Shown here one piece after another: positions 33,796 to 44,380 of a stretch of DNA of 64,000 nt. Position numbers and translations under genes: made by a program. Position 1 is the stretch's first letter; every line of letters starts with the position of its first letter. The notes beneath the pieces are model-generated. The model was given only the letters and a program-made list of their open reading frames with translations. It was not told where the DNA came from and did no database searches. Source of the stretch: Lactobacillus sp. W8174 (lineage in GTDB: Bacteria; Bacillota; Bacilli; Lactobacillales; Lactobacillaceae); assembly GCF_016100975.1 (NCBI RefSeq), contig NZ_JACFRN010000005.1, positions 148,974-212,973 on the forward strand, written 5' to 3'.

Positions 33796-35160
33796 TTATG
33801 CAACATCTGGGGTTGCATTGTTCTTCTCTTTCTTTAGAGTGACATTGTCATAATGCTTAATAAACGGATACCAGATTAGAAATGCAACTATTGCACATAT
33901 AATTGCGAGGATCCCTCCTTGCCAACTTGTCGTAGCTAAGTAGCCACCAATACCAACTGGTGTTGGCCAAGGCTGTTGTACTCTAATGACCGGAACTATC
34001 CTTGCCGCAATAGCTAAATAAGCTACCAGACCGGAAGCCATTGGAGCACAAATAAACGGCACAAATAAGTCAATATTATACACAATAGGCAACCCGAACA
34101 GAATTGGTTCGTTTATATTGAAAATTGCTGGTACAATTTCAACTTTACCTAATTCTTTCAACTGTGTTGAACGTGCTCTTAATACCAGCCAGATAGCAAC
34201 ACCTAATGTGGCACCTGAACCACCAATTGTAACAAACGCATTTAAAATTTCACCAGCAAAAACATGGTGAGTACCTTGATTAACATTTGCCTGCATATTA
34301 GCTAAAACTATTGGTGAATAAAAGGAGCTAATAATTGTTGCGCCATGAATTCCAAACCACCATAAAAAGTGAATTAAAAAGAGTATGATCAGGAATCCCC
34401 ACCAAGTATCTGCAATATTGCTGATGAAAGAAAACGGGATAAATAACACATTGAATAAATCAGTTCCTGCCAAAACTAAGGCCATATTAATTGCCGACAT
34501 CACTACAGCAACACAAAAACCAGGTATCATGGCACTAAATGAGTTTGCCACTCCTGATGGGACTGAATCTGGCATTTTTATTTGCCAGTTGTGCTTAATT
34601 GTAAAGCGATAAATCTGAACGGTTATCCACGCAACCACTAATCCAATAAAAATACCTACAGCACCTATACGATAAATACCAGTTAATGGACCTGCTTGGT
34701 ATCCGCCAGCAACCATTTTGTCTTTAGTAAATATGGTTATAAATTCTACTCTGCCATTTTTCCAAACTAATTCAGCTACGGTAATAAAGAACCCCATTAA
34801 GAACATCATCAAGCCATCTATAGGTATCAAGTTTAAATGTTCTTCATCACGGTAAATTTTTGTATAAGAGTAAGCAAAAGTACCAGAGAAAACTAGTGCG
34901 ATGATGCCCATAGTAGCATTATAAACAGACTGAAACAGATTAGTAAGACGACCTATTGTTCCCGCATACCAAGTAGCAAACCCGGGAGCGGGAATTGCTT
35001 GCGGCAATACAGTCAAAATTAAGAAAATGGACCCAATTATCGAAAATGAAATAACGCTATAACCCGCATCCATAATCGACCTTACAAATCTTGTGGCAGC
35101 AAATTTACCGGCCACTTCAGCAATTCGATCTTTTATTGGTTTTTGATTTGGTTCAGCCAT
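33796..35160 (-). CDS. celB: PTS cellobiose-family EIIC permease (CelB-like)
   Basis: About 454 residues from the ATG at 35160, set by the AAAGGAGT ribosome site; an upstream reading adds 12 residues without support. The lactose/cellobiose EIIC family start (IAEVAGKFAATRFVRSIMDAGYSVISFSIIGSIFLIL), ten-odd membrane segments, and the substrate motif GATIISSFYSPI and NEPILFGLPIVYN are visible. It imports a beta-glucoside with phosphorylation. EIIA and EIIB lie 3.5-4 kb away on the same strand, with the hydrolase gene between them on the other strand. Confidence 0.92.
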   Translation of the reverse strand: MAEPNQKPIKDRIAEVAGKFAATRFVRSIMDAGYSVISFSIIGSIFLILTVLPQAIPAPGFATWYAGTIGRLTNLFQSVYNATMGIIALVFSGTFAYSYTKIYRDEEHLNLIPIDGLMMFLMGFFITVAELVWKNGRVEFITIFTKDKMVAGGYQAGPLTGIYRIGAVGIFIGLVVAWITVQIYRFTIKHNWQIKMPDSVPSGVANSFSAMIPGFCVAVVMSAINMALVLAGTDLFNVLFIPFSFISNIADTWWGFLIILFLIHFLWWFGIHGATIISSFYSPIVLANMQANVNQGTHHVFAGEILNAFVTIGGSGATLGVAIWLVLRARSTQLKELGKVEIVPAIFNINEPILFGLPIVYNIDLFVPFICAPMASGLVAYLAIAARIVPVIRVQQPWPTPVGIGGYLATTSWQGGILAIICAIVAFLIWYPFIKHYDNVTLKKEKNNATPDVA

Positions 35161-35211
35161 AAAATATACTCCTTTCAAATAGTAATACATAATCAATTAC
35201 TATTAACAAAT

Positions 35212-35239
35212 ATTGTAAGCGTATTCAAATAAAATGCAA
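35212..35239 (-). promoter_or_regulatory. EIIC promoter with overlapping cre site
   Basis: -35 TTGCAT (35239-35234), 16-nt spacer, -10 TACAAT (35217-35212). A CcpA-type cre (plus strand 35214-35227, TGTAAGCGTATTCA; one mismatch to TGWNANCGNTNWCA) overlaps the -10, which fits catabolite repression. Confidence 0.7.
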
Positions 35240-35740
35240 CTATTTGTCTTTTATTGCAGTTTCGATTGCATTTAAATATTTATCTTTTCCAATAATAATG
35301 TTATGTATTCTACGTTCACAGAAATAAGCTAACAAAATGCCAGCTAATAAAATAGCAATCATAAAATAACTTGAACTTGTACTGGTTATAAAAGGGAAGA
35401 TTTGCAATTTAAAAGGTAAAAACAGACAAACGATCAGAAAAGTATTAGCAACAATTTGTATCCAAAAATAAATTCTTGTAATTGGTACATCACTCCTGTG
35501 GTTGTACATTTTTGTTATCTGTTCTATAGCAGCAATGCTGGAGAAGAGAGTTAGTATACCAGATAAAATTATCCCTAAGAGTTTTTTATATTGAACTAAA
35601 ATTAACAGCCAAAAAAGGTTAGCAAACAAAAAAATGACAACACAATAACGGACCATTAGATAACGGCTAAAATAAAGATATTTGATCTTATCATTATGTT
35701 TTTTACGTTCAACTTTATTTTTCTCTAAAGAACTATTCAT
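35240..35740 (-). CDS. Hypothetical four-helix membrane protein
   Basis: 166 residues from the ATG at 35740; an ATG four codons earlier sits directly against the AAAGGA ribosome site and is unlikely. Four hydrophobic segments at roughly 30-50, 55-75, 95-115 and 125-145 (counting from the longer start), with a basic N-terminal tail. I recognise no family. It precedes EIIC on the same strand, but EIIC has its own promoter. Small membrane proteins next to cellobiose PTS genes are seen in lactobacilli, which is the only hint to its role. Confidence 0.68.
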   Translation of the reverse strand: MNSSLEKNKVERKKHNDKIKYLYFSRYLMVRYCVVIFLFANLFWLLILVQYKKLLGIILSGILTLFSSIAAIEQITKMYNHRSDVPITRIYFWIQIVANTFLIVCLFLPFKLQIFPFITSTSSSYFMIAILLAGILLAYFCERRIHNIIIGKDKYLNAIETAIKDK

Positions 35741-35818
35741 TTTAAGCTTCATTCCTTTACTATATTATATTAACAAGTATAGTCTAAATTAATCAAATAA
35801 TGATAATAATTGTACGCC

Positions 35819-37337
<1,519 letters not shown>

Positions 37338-37359
37338 AATAATATTTTAAACAATCATA

Positions 37360-37402
37360 AAATAAGCGATTCCGCCAATCAGCAGAAATCGCTTATTTTT
37401 TA
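37360..37402 (+). terminator. Terminator of the GH1 gene
   Basis: AAATAAGCGATT / AATCGCTTATTT stem with a 15-nt loop and T-run. Confidence 0.85.
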
Positions 37403-37503
37403 AGTATTCAATTTTTTTACTATAGACCCCGAATAGCCCTTAAAAATAACTGCCAGTCACAAAAAGCATGACTATACTGTTACATTAACTTCGTAACTAT
37501 TCT

Positions 37504-38445
37504 TTAAAAGTTACTAAATAATTGATCTATTTTTTGATATTCGTCTGAAGTTAAATCAACTTTCATAGCGGCCGCATTACTCTTAACCTGGGCAGCATTA
37601 CGGGCACCTGGAATGACAACGCTAATTGCAGGATTCGCCATATACCATGCTAATACGGTTTGTGTAACTGTCGCTTGATGATCAGCAGCAATTTTTCTGA
37701 TGCCGTCAATACCTTTCATTGCCTCATCATATTGCTTTTCACTGAAATCTCCCAGTAATTTTCCCCCATCACTATTTTTAAATTTTTCCCAGTCTTTTGA
37801 ATAATATTTACCGGTCAAAAGTCCTGATGCTAATGGGAAGAACGGTACAAAGGAAATATTATTTTCTTGTAAGTACTTTAATTCTTCTTTAACCGGAGCT
37901 TGGTGAACTAGGCTAAACTGGTCTTCAACAATGTCAACTTTGCCATTTTTGTTTGCTTCTTTAATTTGAGCTAAAGAAAAATTGGAAACACCAATTGCTC
38001 TTATCTTACCCGCTTTGCGAATCTCATCTAAAGTTTCGATTGCTTCATCTTTAGGCGTATCCTTGTCCGGAAAATGAATGTAAAAAATATCAATATAATC
38101 TGTTTTCAATCGTAACAAGGCTTCATCGACTGCTTTTTTAATAAACTCAGGTCTATTATTGATAGCCATATCGTGTGACTGGTCTTGAGCTGCCTTGGTA
38201 GCAATAATTACTTTGGACCGATCATAGTCTTGCAGCACATCACCAATAATTTCTTCAGATCTTCCCAGACCATATACATAAGCTGAATCAAAAAAATTAA
38301 TTCCTTGTTTTAAAGCTTCTCTTAAAAGATCATAGCCATCTTGTTCATTTAAATTCTGAAATAAGTTATGTCCACCAACTTTGTTAGTTCCTAAACCTAA
38401 CGGAGTAGTATAAACGTCACTTTTACCAATTTTTATTTGTTTCAT
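37504..38445 (-). CDS. Aldo/keto reductase (AKR, YdhF/IolS-like)
   Basis: 313 residues with the AKR fold: GLGTNKVGGHNLF, NFFDSAYVYGLGRSEEIIGD (Asp, Tyr), IATKAA (Lys), IFYIHFPD (His), GVSNFSL and VVIPGARNAAQVKSNAAA (cofactor). It reduces carbonyls with NADPH; the substrate is unknown. The upstream region 38570-38598 contains a strong operator-like inverted repeat, so the gene may respond to an electrophile or redox stress. It differs clearly from the 282-residue AKR at 7948. Confidence 0.88.
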   Translation of the reverse strand: MKQIKIGKSDVYTTPLGLGTNKVGGHNLFQNLNEQDGYDLLREALKQGINFFDSAYVYGLGRSEEIIGDVLQDYDRSKVIIATKAAQDQSHDMAINNRPEFIKKAVDEALLRLKTDYIDIFYIHFPDKDTPKDEAIETLDEIRKAGKIRAIGVSNFSLAQIKEANKNGKVDIVEDQFSLVHQAPVKEELKYLQENNISFVPFFPLASGLLTGKYYSKDWEKFKNSDGGKLLGDFSEKQYDEAMKGIDGIRKIAADHQATVTQTVLAWYMANPAISVVIPGARNAAQVKSNAAAMKVDLTSDEYQKIDQLFSNF

Positions 38446-38569
38446 TTTGATTCTCTCCTAAATAAATGACTTGAGAGGCTCAAGGCAATAATTTTGTAAT
38501 TTATACATATAAGAAAAAAGCAGACCGCATTTCATTAAAGCTAAATCAGTTAAGTCAATTCAGTGTTTT

Positions 38570-38598
38570 TTACCTAGGTAATTTATAAAAAATTACCT
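38570..38598. promoter_or_regulatory. Operator-like nested palindromes upstream of the AKR gene
   Basis: Perfect 12-bp palindrome TTACCTAGGTAA (38570-38581), partly overlapping a perfect 9-5-9 inverted repeat AGGTAATTT / AAATTACCT (38576-38598). Three ACCT units in a row suggest cooperative binding by a dimeric regulator encoded elsewhere. Confidence 0.6.
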
Positions 38599-38639
38599 AT
38601 TTATTAACTAATTGAAATTATTGTAGAAATAAGTTTTAA

Positions 38640-39014
38640 CTACTTATTAGCAGTTTCTTTCTTTAACGCACCTGCTTTAAAAAGCTTTTCATAAAGGTCT
38701 ACCATTTCTCCAGCCAAATCCCTAAAGGTAATGGCATTCATCAAATGATCTTGTGAATGGACTACCAGAAGGGTAACCTTCGTGTGATCTCCTTGAGCCT
38801 CTTTCGTCAACATCCCTGTTTGAGAGTTATGTGCTTCGTTCAAAGATTGATCCGATTCTTTCAATTTAGCACGTGCACCTGCAATGTCACCCTTTTTCGC
38901 AAGACGAATAGCTTCAAAAGCAAGGCTTTTAGCGTTACCACCATTGGCAATAAGTCCCATGGCTGCTTCTAAAGTTTCTTGTTCTTTTTGTTCAGGTGTT
39001 TCCTTTTCAGACAT
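38640..39014 (-). CDS. PTS lactose/cellobiose-family EIIA
   Basis: 124 residues with the typical helical trimer pattern (LEAAMGLIANGGNAKSLAFEAIRLAKKGD, about 15-43). The phosphorylated His is in VVHSQDHLM near residue 84; the Asp that binds the trimer metal is in the same helix. It carries phosphate from HPr to EIIB. It lies 10 bp after EIIB, so the two are cotranscribed. Confidence 0.92.
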   Translation of the reverse strand: MSEKETPEQKEQETLEAAMGLIANGGNAKSLAFEAIRLAKKGDIAGARAKLKESDQSLNEAHNSQTGMLTKEAQGDHTKVTLLVVHSQDHLMNAITFRDLAGEMVDLYEKLFKAGALKKETANK

Positions 39015-39024
39015 CGTAATCCCC

Positions 39025-39360
39025 TTATCCGTTAATTAAGTCTTCTGCTTGTTGTAAAACCTTTTTACCATCCATCATGCCATAAGCACGCATATCAATA
39101 ACTCCAAGAGGAATGTCCTTACCTTCTTTTCCTTGACCTTGGACTTTATTCTTAAAGTCATCTTCCATATACCGAATTTGAGGTCCAAGCAACACACAGT
39201 CGGGATGATCTTGTTCAATGTGTTGTGAAGCTTCTGAAGCTGGACACGCAAAAATATGTGCGTCAATACCCTGATCCTTCGCAGCTTGCTGCATTTTGGT
39301 AACCAATAAAGATGTACTCATTCCGGCACTGCAGTTAAGCATAATAGTTTGTTCTGCCAT
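39025..39360 (-). CDS. PTS lactose/cellobiose-family EIIB
   Basis: 111 residues; active Cys10 lies in LNCSAGMSTSLLV, the P-loop-like site of cellobiose EIIB proteins. It receives phosphate from EIIA and gives it to the sugar during import by EIIC. GGAGG ribosome site. The nearest EIIC of the same family is at 33796-35160. Confidence 0.93.
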   Translation of the reverse strand: MAEQTIMLNCSAGMSTSLLVTKMQQAAKDQGIDAHIFACPASEASQHIEQDHPDCVLLGPQIRYMEDDFKNKVQGQGKEGKDIPLGVIDMRAYGMMDGKKVLQQAEDLING

Positions 39361-39495
39361 AATAATACTTTCCTCCTAAAATGTATCCTAATATTAATAT
39401 CTTCTATTATAGCACGTTTAAAATAGCGCTTACTAATATATCCATTAATTTTTACATTATTCGAAATTTATAATTACATCTAATTTTTTCTAATT

Positions 39496-39543
39496 AAAAA
39501 TAAATATTCGTGGTTATGCACTACTTTGCTTACCACGAATATT
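39496..39543 (-). terminator. Terminator of the small membrane protein gene
   Basis: A 12-bp perfect stem AATATTCGTGGT / ACCACGAATATT with a T-rich tail on the minus strand. Confidence 0.8.
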
Positions 39544-39614
39544 AATATAATATAGTCTAAATGTATCTTTTAAAAATTTACATAATAATTGCCTGTGGTC
39601 TTTTAAAGAATCAG

Positions 39615-39842
39615 TTAAAATCCCCTAAAAGCCATCACAATGCCAGCTATACCAATAATTAACAATGCCAAACCAATAATTAGAGAAGTCCACATTGCCA
39701 CTGGCATAAAGCCGTTATTAGTGCCCTTATGCAAGATTCCACGGATATAAACGACACTATTAACTATTTGATAAGACCCTAAAGCCATCATAATCACAGC
39801 AATGATCATTAAAAATGCTGCACTTGTTAAAAAGTTTGTCAT
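39615..39842 (-). CDS. Small two-helix membrane protein
   Basis: 75 residues with two hydrophobic segments (about 5-30 and 47-72) joined by a short polar stretch with GTNNGFM. The GAGGGTG ribosome site at good spacing and a dedicated terminator support a real gene. I do not recognise the family. Confidence 0.7.
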   Translation of the reverse strand: MTNFLTSAAFLMIIAVIMMALGSYQIVNSVVYIRGILHKGTNNGFMPVAMWTSLIIGLALLIIGIAGIVMAFRGF

Positions 39843-39989
39843 TTTAACACCCTCTTTTAAATTAGCTCACTATATTATAAAGTAATTTTACCACCTTTTG
39901 AAATTAAAGTGGCCAAAATTTTATCATGTTTTTTAACTCTAAATTCAAAAAATGATAAAAAAAGGAAATGAAACCGCTAATTAGTAAAA

Positions 39990-40118
39990 CTAAGCCAACA
40001 AGTAACTCTTATTAGACTGTCCCACCCGATAACGCTGACTGAGTAAAGTTACACAAACTCCATAACTATGCCAAAGCTGATAGATTTCAATTTTATTTTG
40101 TTTAGATAATTTAGACAT
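39990..40118 (-). pseudogene. IS3/IS150-family transposase remnant (OrfA N-terminus)
   Basis: A 42-codon reading frame starts ATG at 40118 and stops at 39990. Its protein (MSKLSKQNKIEIYQLWHSYG, then VCVTLLSQRYRVGQSNKSYLLA) matches the N-terminal helix-turn-helix of IS3-family OrfA proteins, which normally run past 150 residues. The rest of the element is missing. It is too short to appear as a normal gene. Confidence 0.72.
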
Positions 40119-40120
40119 AA

Positions 40121-40160
40121 AAATAACCCCCCAATTTTGTCCTAAATTTGGGGGTTATAT
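40121..40160 (-). repeat. Inverted-repeat hairpin (IS end and/or terminator of the gfr-like operon)
   Basis: On the minus strand TAACCCCCAAATTT / AAAATTGGGGGGTTA with a short loop and five T. It begins the transposase remnant as an IS end would, and it also sits where the PTS operon transcript should end, so it may now serve as terminator. The rest of 39843-40196 holds only the transposase remnant. Confidence 0.7.
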
Positions 40161-40196
40161 TATGGGTCATATCATGACCGCTATACTTTTTGATAC

Positions 40197-40610
40197 TTAG
40201 AATTCTTCGTCATCAGCAGATGGCTCGACCTCTTGATAACGATAAATCCCAGTTTTACCAGCTGTCATTATTCCAGAAAGCAGCTCTTCTTTCTTTAGCT
40301 GACTACGATTGATGAACAGTTCCAGCAACATGGGAATATTAACACCCGTGATAATTTCCATTTCCGGATTACTTTTTAGTAATCTGACCAGCGTATTAAA
40401 AGGAGTTCCTCCCTTTAGATCTGTTAAACAAAAAACTGTTCCTTTTAGCTGGCTGATCTTTTCACTTATTTCAGACTTTAATTGTTCTAAAGATTCGCCA
40501 TCTGTGAAACACACGGTTTGGCAATTTTCTTGTTTACCGCAAATCATCTCTGCTGACTTTAATAATTCAGGTGCTGAATTACCATGTGTACAAATAATTA
40601 CTCCAACCAT
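40197..40610 (-). CDS. PTS mannose-family EIIA
   Basis: 137 residues of EIIA-Man type: active His9 in VIICTHGNSAPELLKSAEM, then GDLKGGTPFN-like TDLKGGTPFNTLV near residue 65. It passes phosphate from HPr to EIIB. It is the last gene of an operon EIIB-EIIC-EIID-SIS-SIS-EIIA. Confidence 0.92.
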   Translation of the reverse strand: MVGVIICTHGNSAPELLKSAEMICGKQENCQTVCFTDGESLEQLKSEISEKISQLKGTVFCLTDLKGGTPFNTLVRLLKSNPEMEIITGVNIPMLLELFINRSQLKKEELLSGIMTAGKTGIYRYQEVEPSADDEEF

Positions 40611-40625
40611 ATAATCACGCTAAAA

Positions 40626-41621
40626 TTAATAATCTAAGCAGCGGTAATAACGGCGAATATCCATCGGGTGACGGTTAATATGCTCAATATGAACATCAAT
40701 TCTGTTATTAATCGCATGGAAGACAAACGGCGACAAGGTGCCACGATATTTTTCTGAAAAACCCGGCAGGTCATAGTCTTTAGAATCAATAATAGTATAG
40801 TTACCACAAATTTCTGGTAAAAATTTAGCAACACGTTCACTTAATGGCCGTTGACTGTCTTCACCGACATAAACGGTAACTGGAGTATCCCGGTCAACAA
40901 TTTCAAACATCCCATGGAAAAATTCTGCTGCTTCCACTGCGCGCGTTCTAATCCAGTGCTGTTCTTCCCAATAGCACATTGCATATGAATAAGTGGCGCC
41001 CCATTGATTACCGGCACCGACGAAATAATGAATTTCATCGTCATGGTGTTTCTCGGCAAATTTTTGGGCAAAATCATCTGCATTTTCTTCAATGTCAGCA
41101 ATGTCTTTTGCAAAATGTTGATCCATTTCTTGATAAAATTCGTCATAATCTGGAAATTCACCATTCAAATACATTAAGCGATCTGCGACCATAAAGAATT
41201 TTAACTGTTCATTTTCAGGATAAGAAATACAATATGTTAGCATTGAAGCTAACTTAGCTTTCGGATCGTCCATAAAACCTAAAATGATTGCACCAACTTG
41301 GTTTAAGTTTTTAACTGCATCAACCATTTCTTTAGTATTTCCAGTAACTGAAGATATCACCACCAAGGTCTTATCTGTAATACGTTTATTACCAGTTACA
41401 TTATATTCAGCAGCATTTTGATAAAAAGTTTCTAAAGCACTTTTTTCCTTCATGTGGATATTAGCCTGCATCCCTGAAGCATAGGTGCCACCAATTCCTA
41501 GCCAGCAAATGTTGGTTATGCCTTTTTTAAATAGTGGATCAATCACATTGTTAATTTGACCTCGCAGTTTAAGAGCACCAGTCATACTATCAACTAATTT
41601 TTGTTTATTAAACTTACGCAT
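40626..41621 (-). CDS. SIS-domain deglycase-like protein (GfrF/FrlB-type)
   Basis: 331 residues, two SIS domains (CWLGIGGTYASG and ISSVTGNTKEMVDA; YFVGAGNQWGATYSYA). Aligned with the FrlB-like protein at 18817, Glu220 (in YWEEQHW) and His236 (in EFFHGMFE) keep the catalytic 16-residue spacing, and the C-terminus DIRRYYRCLDY is shared. This supports cleavage of a 6-phospho-Amadori product to sugar phosphate plus amine. It sits in a mannose-type PTS operon like gfrF in Salmonella, where EII phosphorylates the substrate and no kinase is needed. Confidence 0.82.
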   Translation of the reverse strand: MRKFNKQKLVDSMTGALKLRGQINNVIDPLFKKGITNICWLGIGGTYASGMQANIHMKEKSALETFYQNAAEYNVTGNKRITDKTLVVISSVTGNTKEMVDAVKNLNQVGAIILGFMDDPKAKLASMLTYCISYPENEQLKFFMVADRLMYLNGEFPDYDEFYQEMDQHFAKDIADIEENADDFAQKFAEKHHDDEIHYFVGAGNQWGATYSYAMCYWEEQHWIRTRAVEAAEFFHGMFEIVDRDTPVTVYVGEDSQRPLSERVAKFLPEICGNYTIIDSKDYDLPGFSEKYRGTLSPFVFHAINNRIDVHIEHINRHPMDIRRYYRCLDY

Positions 41622-41648
41622 TTTTCTTCCTCTTTTTTTAAAATTATT

Positions 41649-42716
41649 CTATATTTTTGAAGCCGTTATTTCATCAAAATCAGGGTACGCAGAATGTTGC
41701 AAATCTATCTTCTTCACTTGTGATAACTTATAAGCCAGCAAGTGAACGGGTACAGTCATAAATAAAGAAGCCAAAAGTTCGCTTGTTGTAATACCTAGAC
41801 TAAGGCCGTCAGCTGTTTCACTTTCATCTTCACCTGCATATATCGTGTAGACATTTTTAACATGCTTATTTAAGAACTGCTTTAAAAGCGCCATTCTGTC
41901 ATGTAATTTTCCCAACGGGTCTAAACAAATGATAAAGTCATCCGCGTTCAACCCCAGATAAGGACCGTGCATGTATTCTTCCAGTTCTTTTCCCCAAGCA
42001 TTAATGCGAACCGCTTCTGTCGTCTTGGTTTCACCTTCGCGGCTGACGCCATAAGCTGCGCCGTAACCGATAAAGACTAATCTCTTCGCGGTGGCAAATT
42101 TACTAATGTTATTTTCAACCCAACTACTTGCACAATTAATTACTTCAGGCATCTTCTGAACTATACTTTTTATTTCAGCTAAAATTTGTGTAAATTCGAC
42201 AGACGAAAGTTTGCCTGTTTTTTCTGCAATTAACATTGCTAATAACATTAAATCTAAAATTTCTACGCTATAGCCAGCACTAACATAAGGCATTTCTTCA
42301 ACTGGCATTCCCATATCTAAAACGTGATGGCAAGCTTTTCCAACTGGACTGTCAAGCTCACTTGTTAAAGCAAAAACTGTATTACCGGCATCTTGTAATC
42401 GCTTAATAATTTTTACTACAGAGTAGCTGTGACCGCCTTGAGATATCGCAATACATAAAGAATTTTGCTCAACATGAAGCAAATAATTTTCAGCTATAGA
42501 CGGCTCTTCAATTTTTACCGGCATTTTTAAAATATTGCTCATGAATGGCAATGCACCATATGCAGCATTAGAACTGGAACCAGTTGCATAAATAACAACA
42601 TTAGTAATATTATTATTTATTTGACCTATCTGCTTAGCAAACAAGTCCTCATAATTTTGCAAAACTGCTTCATAGTATTTTGGTTCTAAGTGGACATAAT
42701 CTTCTATACTTTTCAC
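41649..42716 (-). CDS. SIS-domain protein (GfrE/AgaS-GlmS type, second deglycase)
   Basis: 355 residues with two SIS domains (YATGSSSNAAYGALPF; AISQGGHSYSVVKII; VFIGYGAAYGVSREGETKTTEA). The motif KELEEYMHGPYLGL with Glu and His resembles the GlmS/AgaS active region, and is unlike the FrlB motif of its neighbour. Start is GTG behind AAGGAG. In gfr operons GfrE cleaves glucoselysine 6-phosphate while GfrF cleaves the fructose form; the same pair here suggests that the PTS imports both glucosyl- and fructosyl-amines. Confidence 0.8.
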   Translation of the reverse strand: MKSIEDYVHLEPKYYEAVLQNYEDLFAKQIGQINNNITNVVIYATGSSSNAAYGALPFMSNILKMPVKIEEPSIAENYLLHVEQNSLCIAISQGGHSYSVVKIIKRLQDAGNTVFALTSELDSPVGKACHHVLDMGMPVEEMPYVSAGYSVEILDLMLLAMLIAEKTGKLSSVEFTQILAEIKSIVQKMPEVINCASSWVENNISKFATAKRLVFIGYGAAYGVSREGETKTTEAVRINAWGKELEEYMHGPYLGLNADDFIICLDPLGKLHDRMALLKQFLNKHVKNVYTIYAGEDESETADGLSLGITTSELLASLFMTVPVHLLAYKLSQVKKIDLQHSAYPDFDEITASKI

Positions 42717-42731
42717 AAGAGTCTCCTTAAA

Positions 42732-43556
42732 TTATTGACCCAGCAATCCTGACCAGGCACCAAATATTCCGATTGCTGCTATCAGTAACAAAATATATTG
42801 TGATTTCCAGCCTTTTTTATCAAGCCAGAAAATAAAGAATGTGAATAGTAATGGTAAAATACCGGGAACAATGCCATCACAAATTTTTTGAACAGTAGTC
42901 GCTTCAGCACCACTACCAATTTTCAAAGGCATTTTCAACGTTACCATGGTTGCAACCATAGCTCCGACAACAGCAAGTCCTAAAACAGAAGCACCATAGG
43001 TTAATTTATCCATTAACCCAGTCTTTTGCACTTTATCAATAAATGATGAACCGATATTGTAGCCAATAAACAAACCGTAGTATCTAGTGATAATAGCTGG
43101 AATATTAAAAATCAATAAGAACAAAATTGGTCCTAAAATATTTCCTTGCATTGCTAGAGAAGTACCAATTCCCGTGGCAATAACCCTTAACGTACCCCAA
43201 AAGAATGAATCACCGATACCACTCAAAGGACCCATTAGTGCAACTTTAATGTTATTGATTGAAGCTGCATCAAAATCAGGATCAAGTTCGTTTTGCTCCT
43301 CCATTGCAATTGAGATACCTAAAGGAAAAGTACTGAGCCATGGCGTAACATTATAAAATTCCAAGTGCCGTTTATAGGCTTCTTTTAATTTTTCCTTGTT
43401 TTTGCCATAGATCTTTCGTAAAGCTGGAACCATGGAGTAGGCATAACCAAGATTCATTTGGCGTTCATAATTCCAAGCCCATTCCATCGTGAATGAGCGC
43501 CAGAATGTTTTCATTAAATCTTTTCTGGTGAGTAACTTAGAATTCTTCATCTTCAT
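42732..43556 (-). CDS. PTS mannose-family EIID
   Basis: 274 residues with the EIID-Man pattern: LTRKDLMKTFWRSFTMEWAWNYERQMNLGYAYSM at the start (family hallmark), MGPLSGIGDSFFWGTLRVI in the middle, and hydrophobic segments at the C-terminus. It forms the membrane channel with EIIC. It overlaps the end of the EIIC gene by 20 bp. Confidence 0.93.
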   Translation of the reverse strand: MKMKNSKLLTRKDLMKTFWRSFTMEWAWNYERQMNLGYAYSMVPALRKIYGKNKEKLKEAYKRHLEFYNVTPWLSTFPLGISIAMEEQNELDPDFDAASINNIKVALMGPLSGIGDSFFWGTLRVIATGIGTSLAMQGNILGPILFLLIFNIPAIITRYYGLFIGYNIGSSFIDKVQKTGLMDKLTYGASVLGLAVVGAMVATMVTLKMPLKIGSGAEATTVQKICDGIVPGILPLLFTFFIFWLDKKGWKSQYILLLIAAIGIFGAWSGLLGQ

Positions 43557-44367
43557 AATCTATGCCTCCATCATCTGAATCTTTTTCACTTGTATCATTA
43601 GAATTAGCAGCAGTATTTACTAACGGTTGACCTTTAAATGCGGAATAGCCAGTTAGAATAAGAGCCAAACATGCGCCGAAAATGGCTACGCCAGTTACCG
43701 ATACTTTGAGATAGACTGCCAAGGCGAAACCAATAATAAAGAAAGTGACATTATTCTTGTTGACCATCATCTTAAGCAGCAAAGCAAAACCATACGCAGG
43801 TAAAAGTCCTGTGGCAATGCCCAAGCCATTAATAATAAACTGAGGAATAACGGCTAAAATTGCTTTAATTACTGGGCTACCTAGCACATAAGAAATGCCA
43901 ACTACTAACCCTATTGGCAAGTTAACTGAGAAAAAGCCGCCCAGTACGTTCATCCGACTTACACCGCTACCATCAGCTTCTTCGGCATATTTATCAGCGC
44001 GGTGAACGAAGAACGGCAATATGAAAATAAAACACAAATTTTTGATTACCAAAACCAGGGATGCAATGGGAATGCCCAAGGTTAAAGCAACCCCAGTGCT
44101 CTTCCCCGCTCCGATGGCAAAAGCAGTTCCCAAAACACTACCGGAAATTATTTCTGGGGGAATTGCAGCACCAATAGAAAATGAACCTACAAAGGCTAAC
44201 TCCAAAGTTGCCCCCATAATAATTCCTTGATGCAGGTTACCCAACACCAAGCCAGTTAGCGTACAGGTTACAAGTGGCCTTGACAGCATGGATGAACCAA
44301 CAAAGTATTCACCATTACCCATCATCGCAATTAAAGCCAAAATAATTGCGGTTAAATATACATTCAT
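43537..44367 (-). CDS. PTS mannose-family EIIC
   Basis: 276 residues, about seven membrane segments. EIIC-Man motifs are present: GNGEYFVGSSMLSRPLVTCTLTGLVLGN, GATLELAFVGSFSIGAAIPPEIISGSVLGTAFAI. The C-terminal tail is acidic (SEKDSDDGGIDYEDEEF), an uncommon extension that may regulate or just be a linker. It defines sugar specificity with EIID. Confidence 0.93.
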   Translation of the reverse strand: MNVYLTAIILALIAMMGNGEYFVGSSMLSRPLVTCTLTGLVLGNLHQGIIMGATLELAFVGSFSIGAAIPPEIISGSVLGTAFAIGAGKSTGVALTLGIPIASLVLVIKNLCFIFILPFFVHRADKYAEEADGSGVSRMNVLGGFFSVNLPIGLVVGISYVLGSPVIKAILAVIPQFIINGLGIATGLLPAYGFALLLKMMVNKNNVTFFIIGFALAVYLKVSVTGVAIFGACLALILTGYSAFKGQPLVNTAANSNDTSEKDSDDGGIDYEDEEF

Positions 44368-44380
44368 TATTTACCTCCAA

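Noticed and set aside
39410..39440. cre-like AGTAAGCGCTATTT upstream of EIIB
   Set aside because: Three mismatches including the terminal CA; too weak to list.
40130..40196. Short palindrome GGTCAT-atc-ATGACC after the EIIA gene
   Set aside because: Short and without T-run; the larger hairpin beside it explains termination better.
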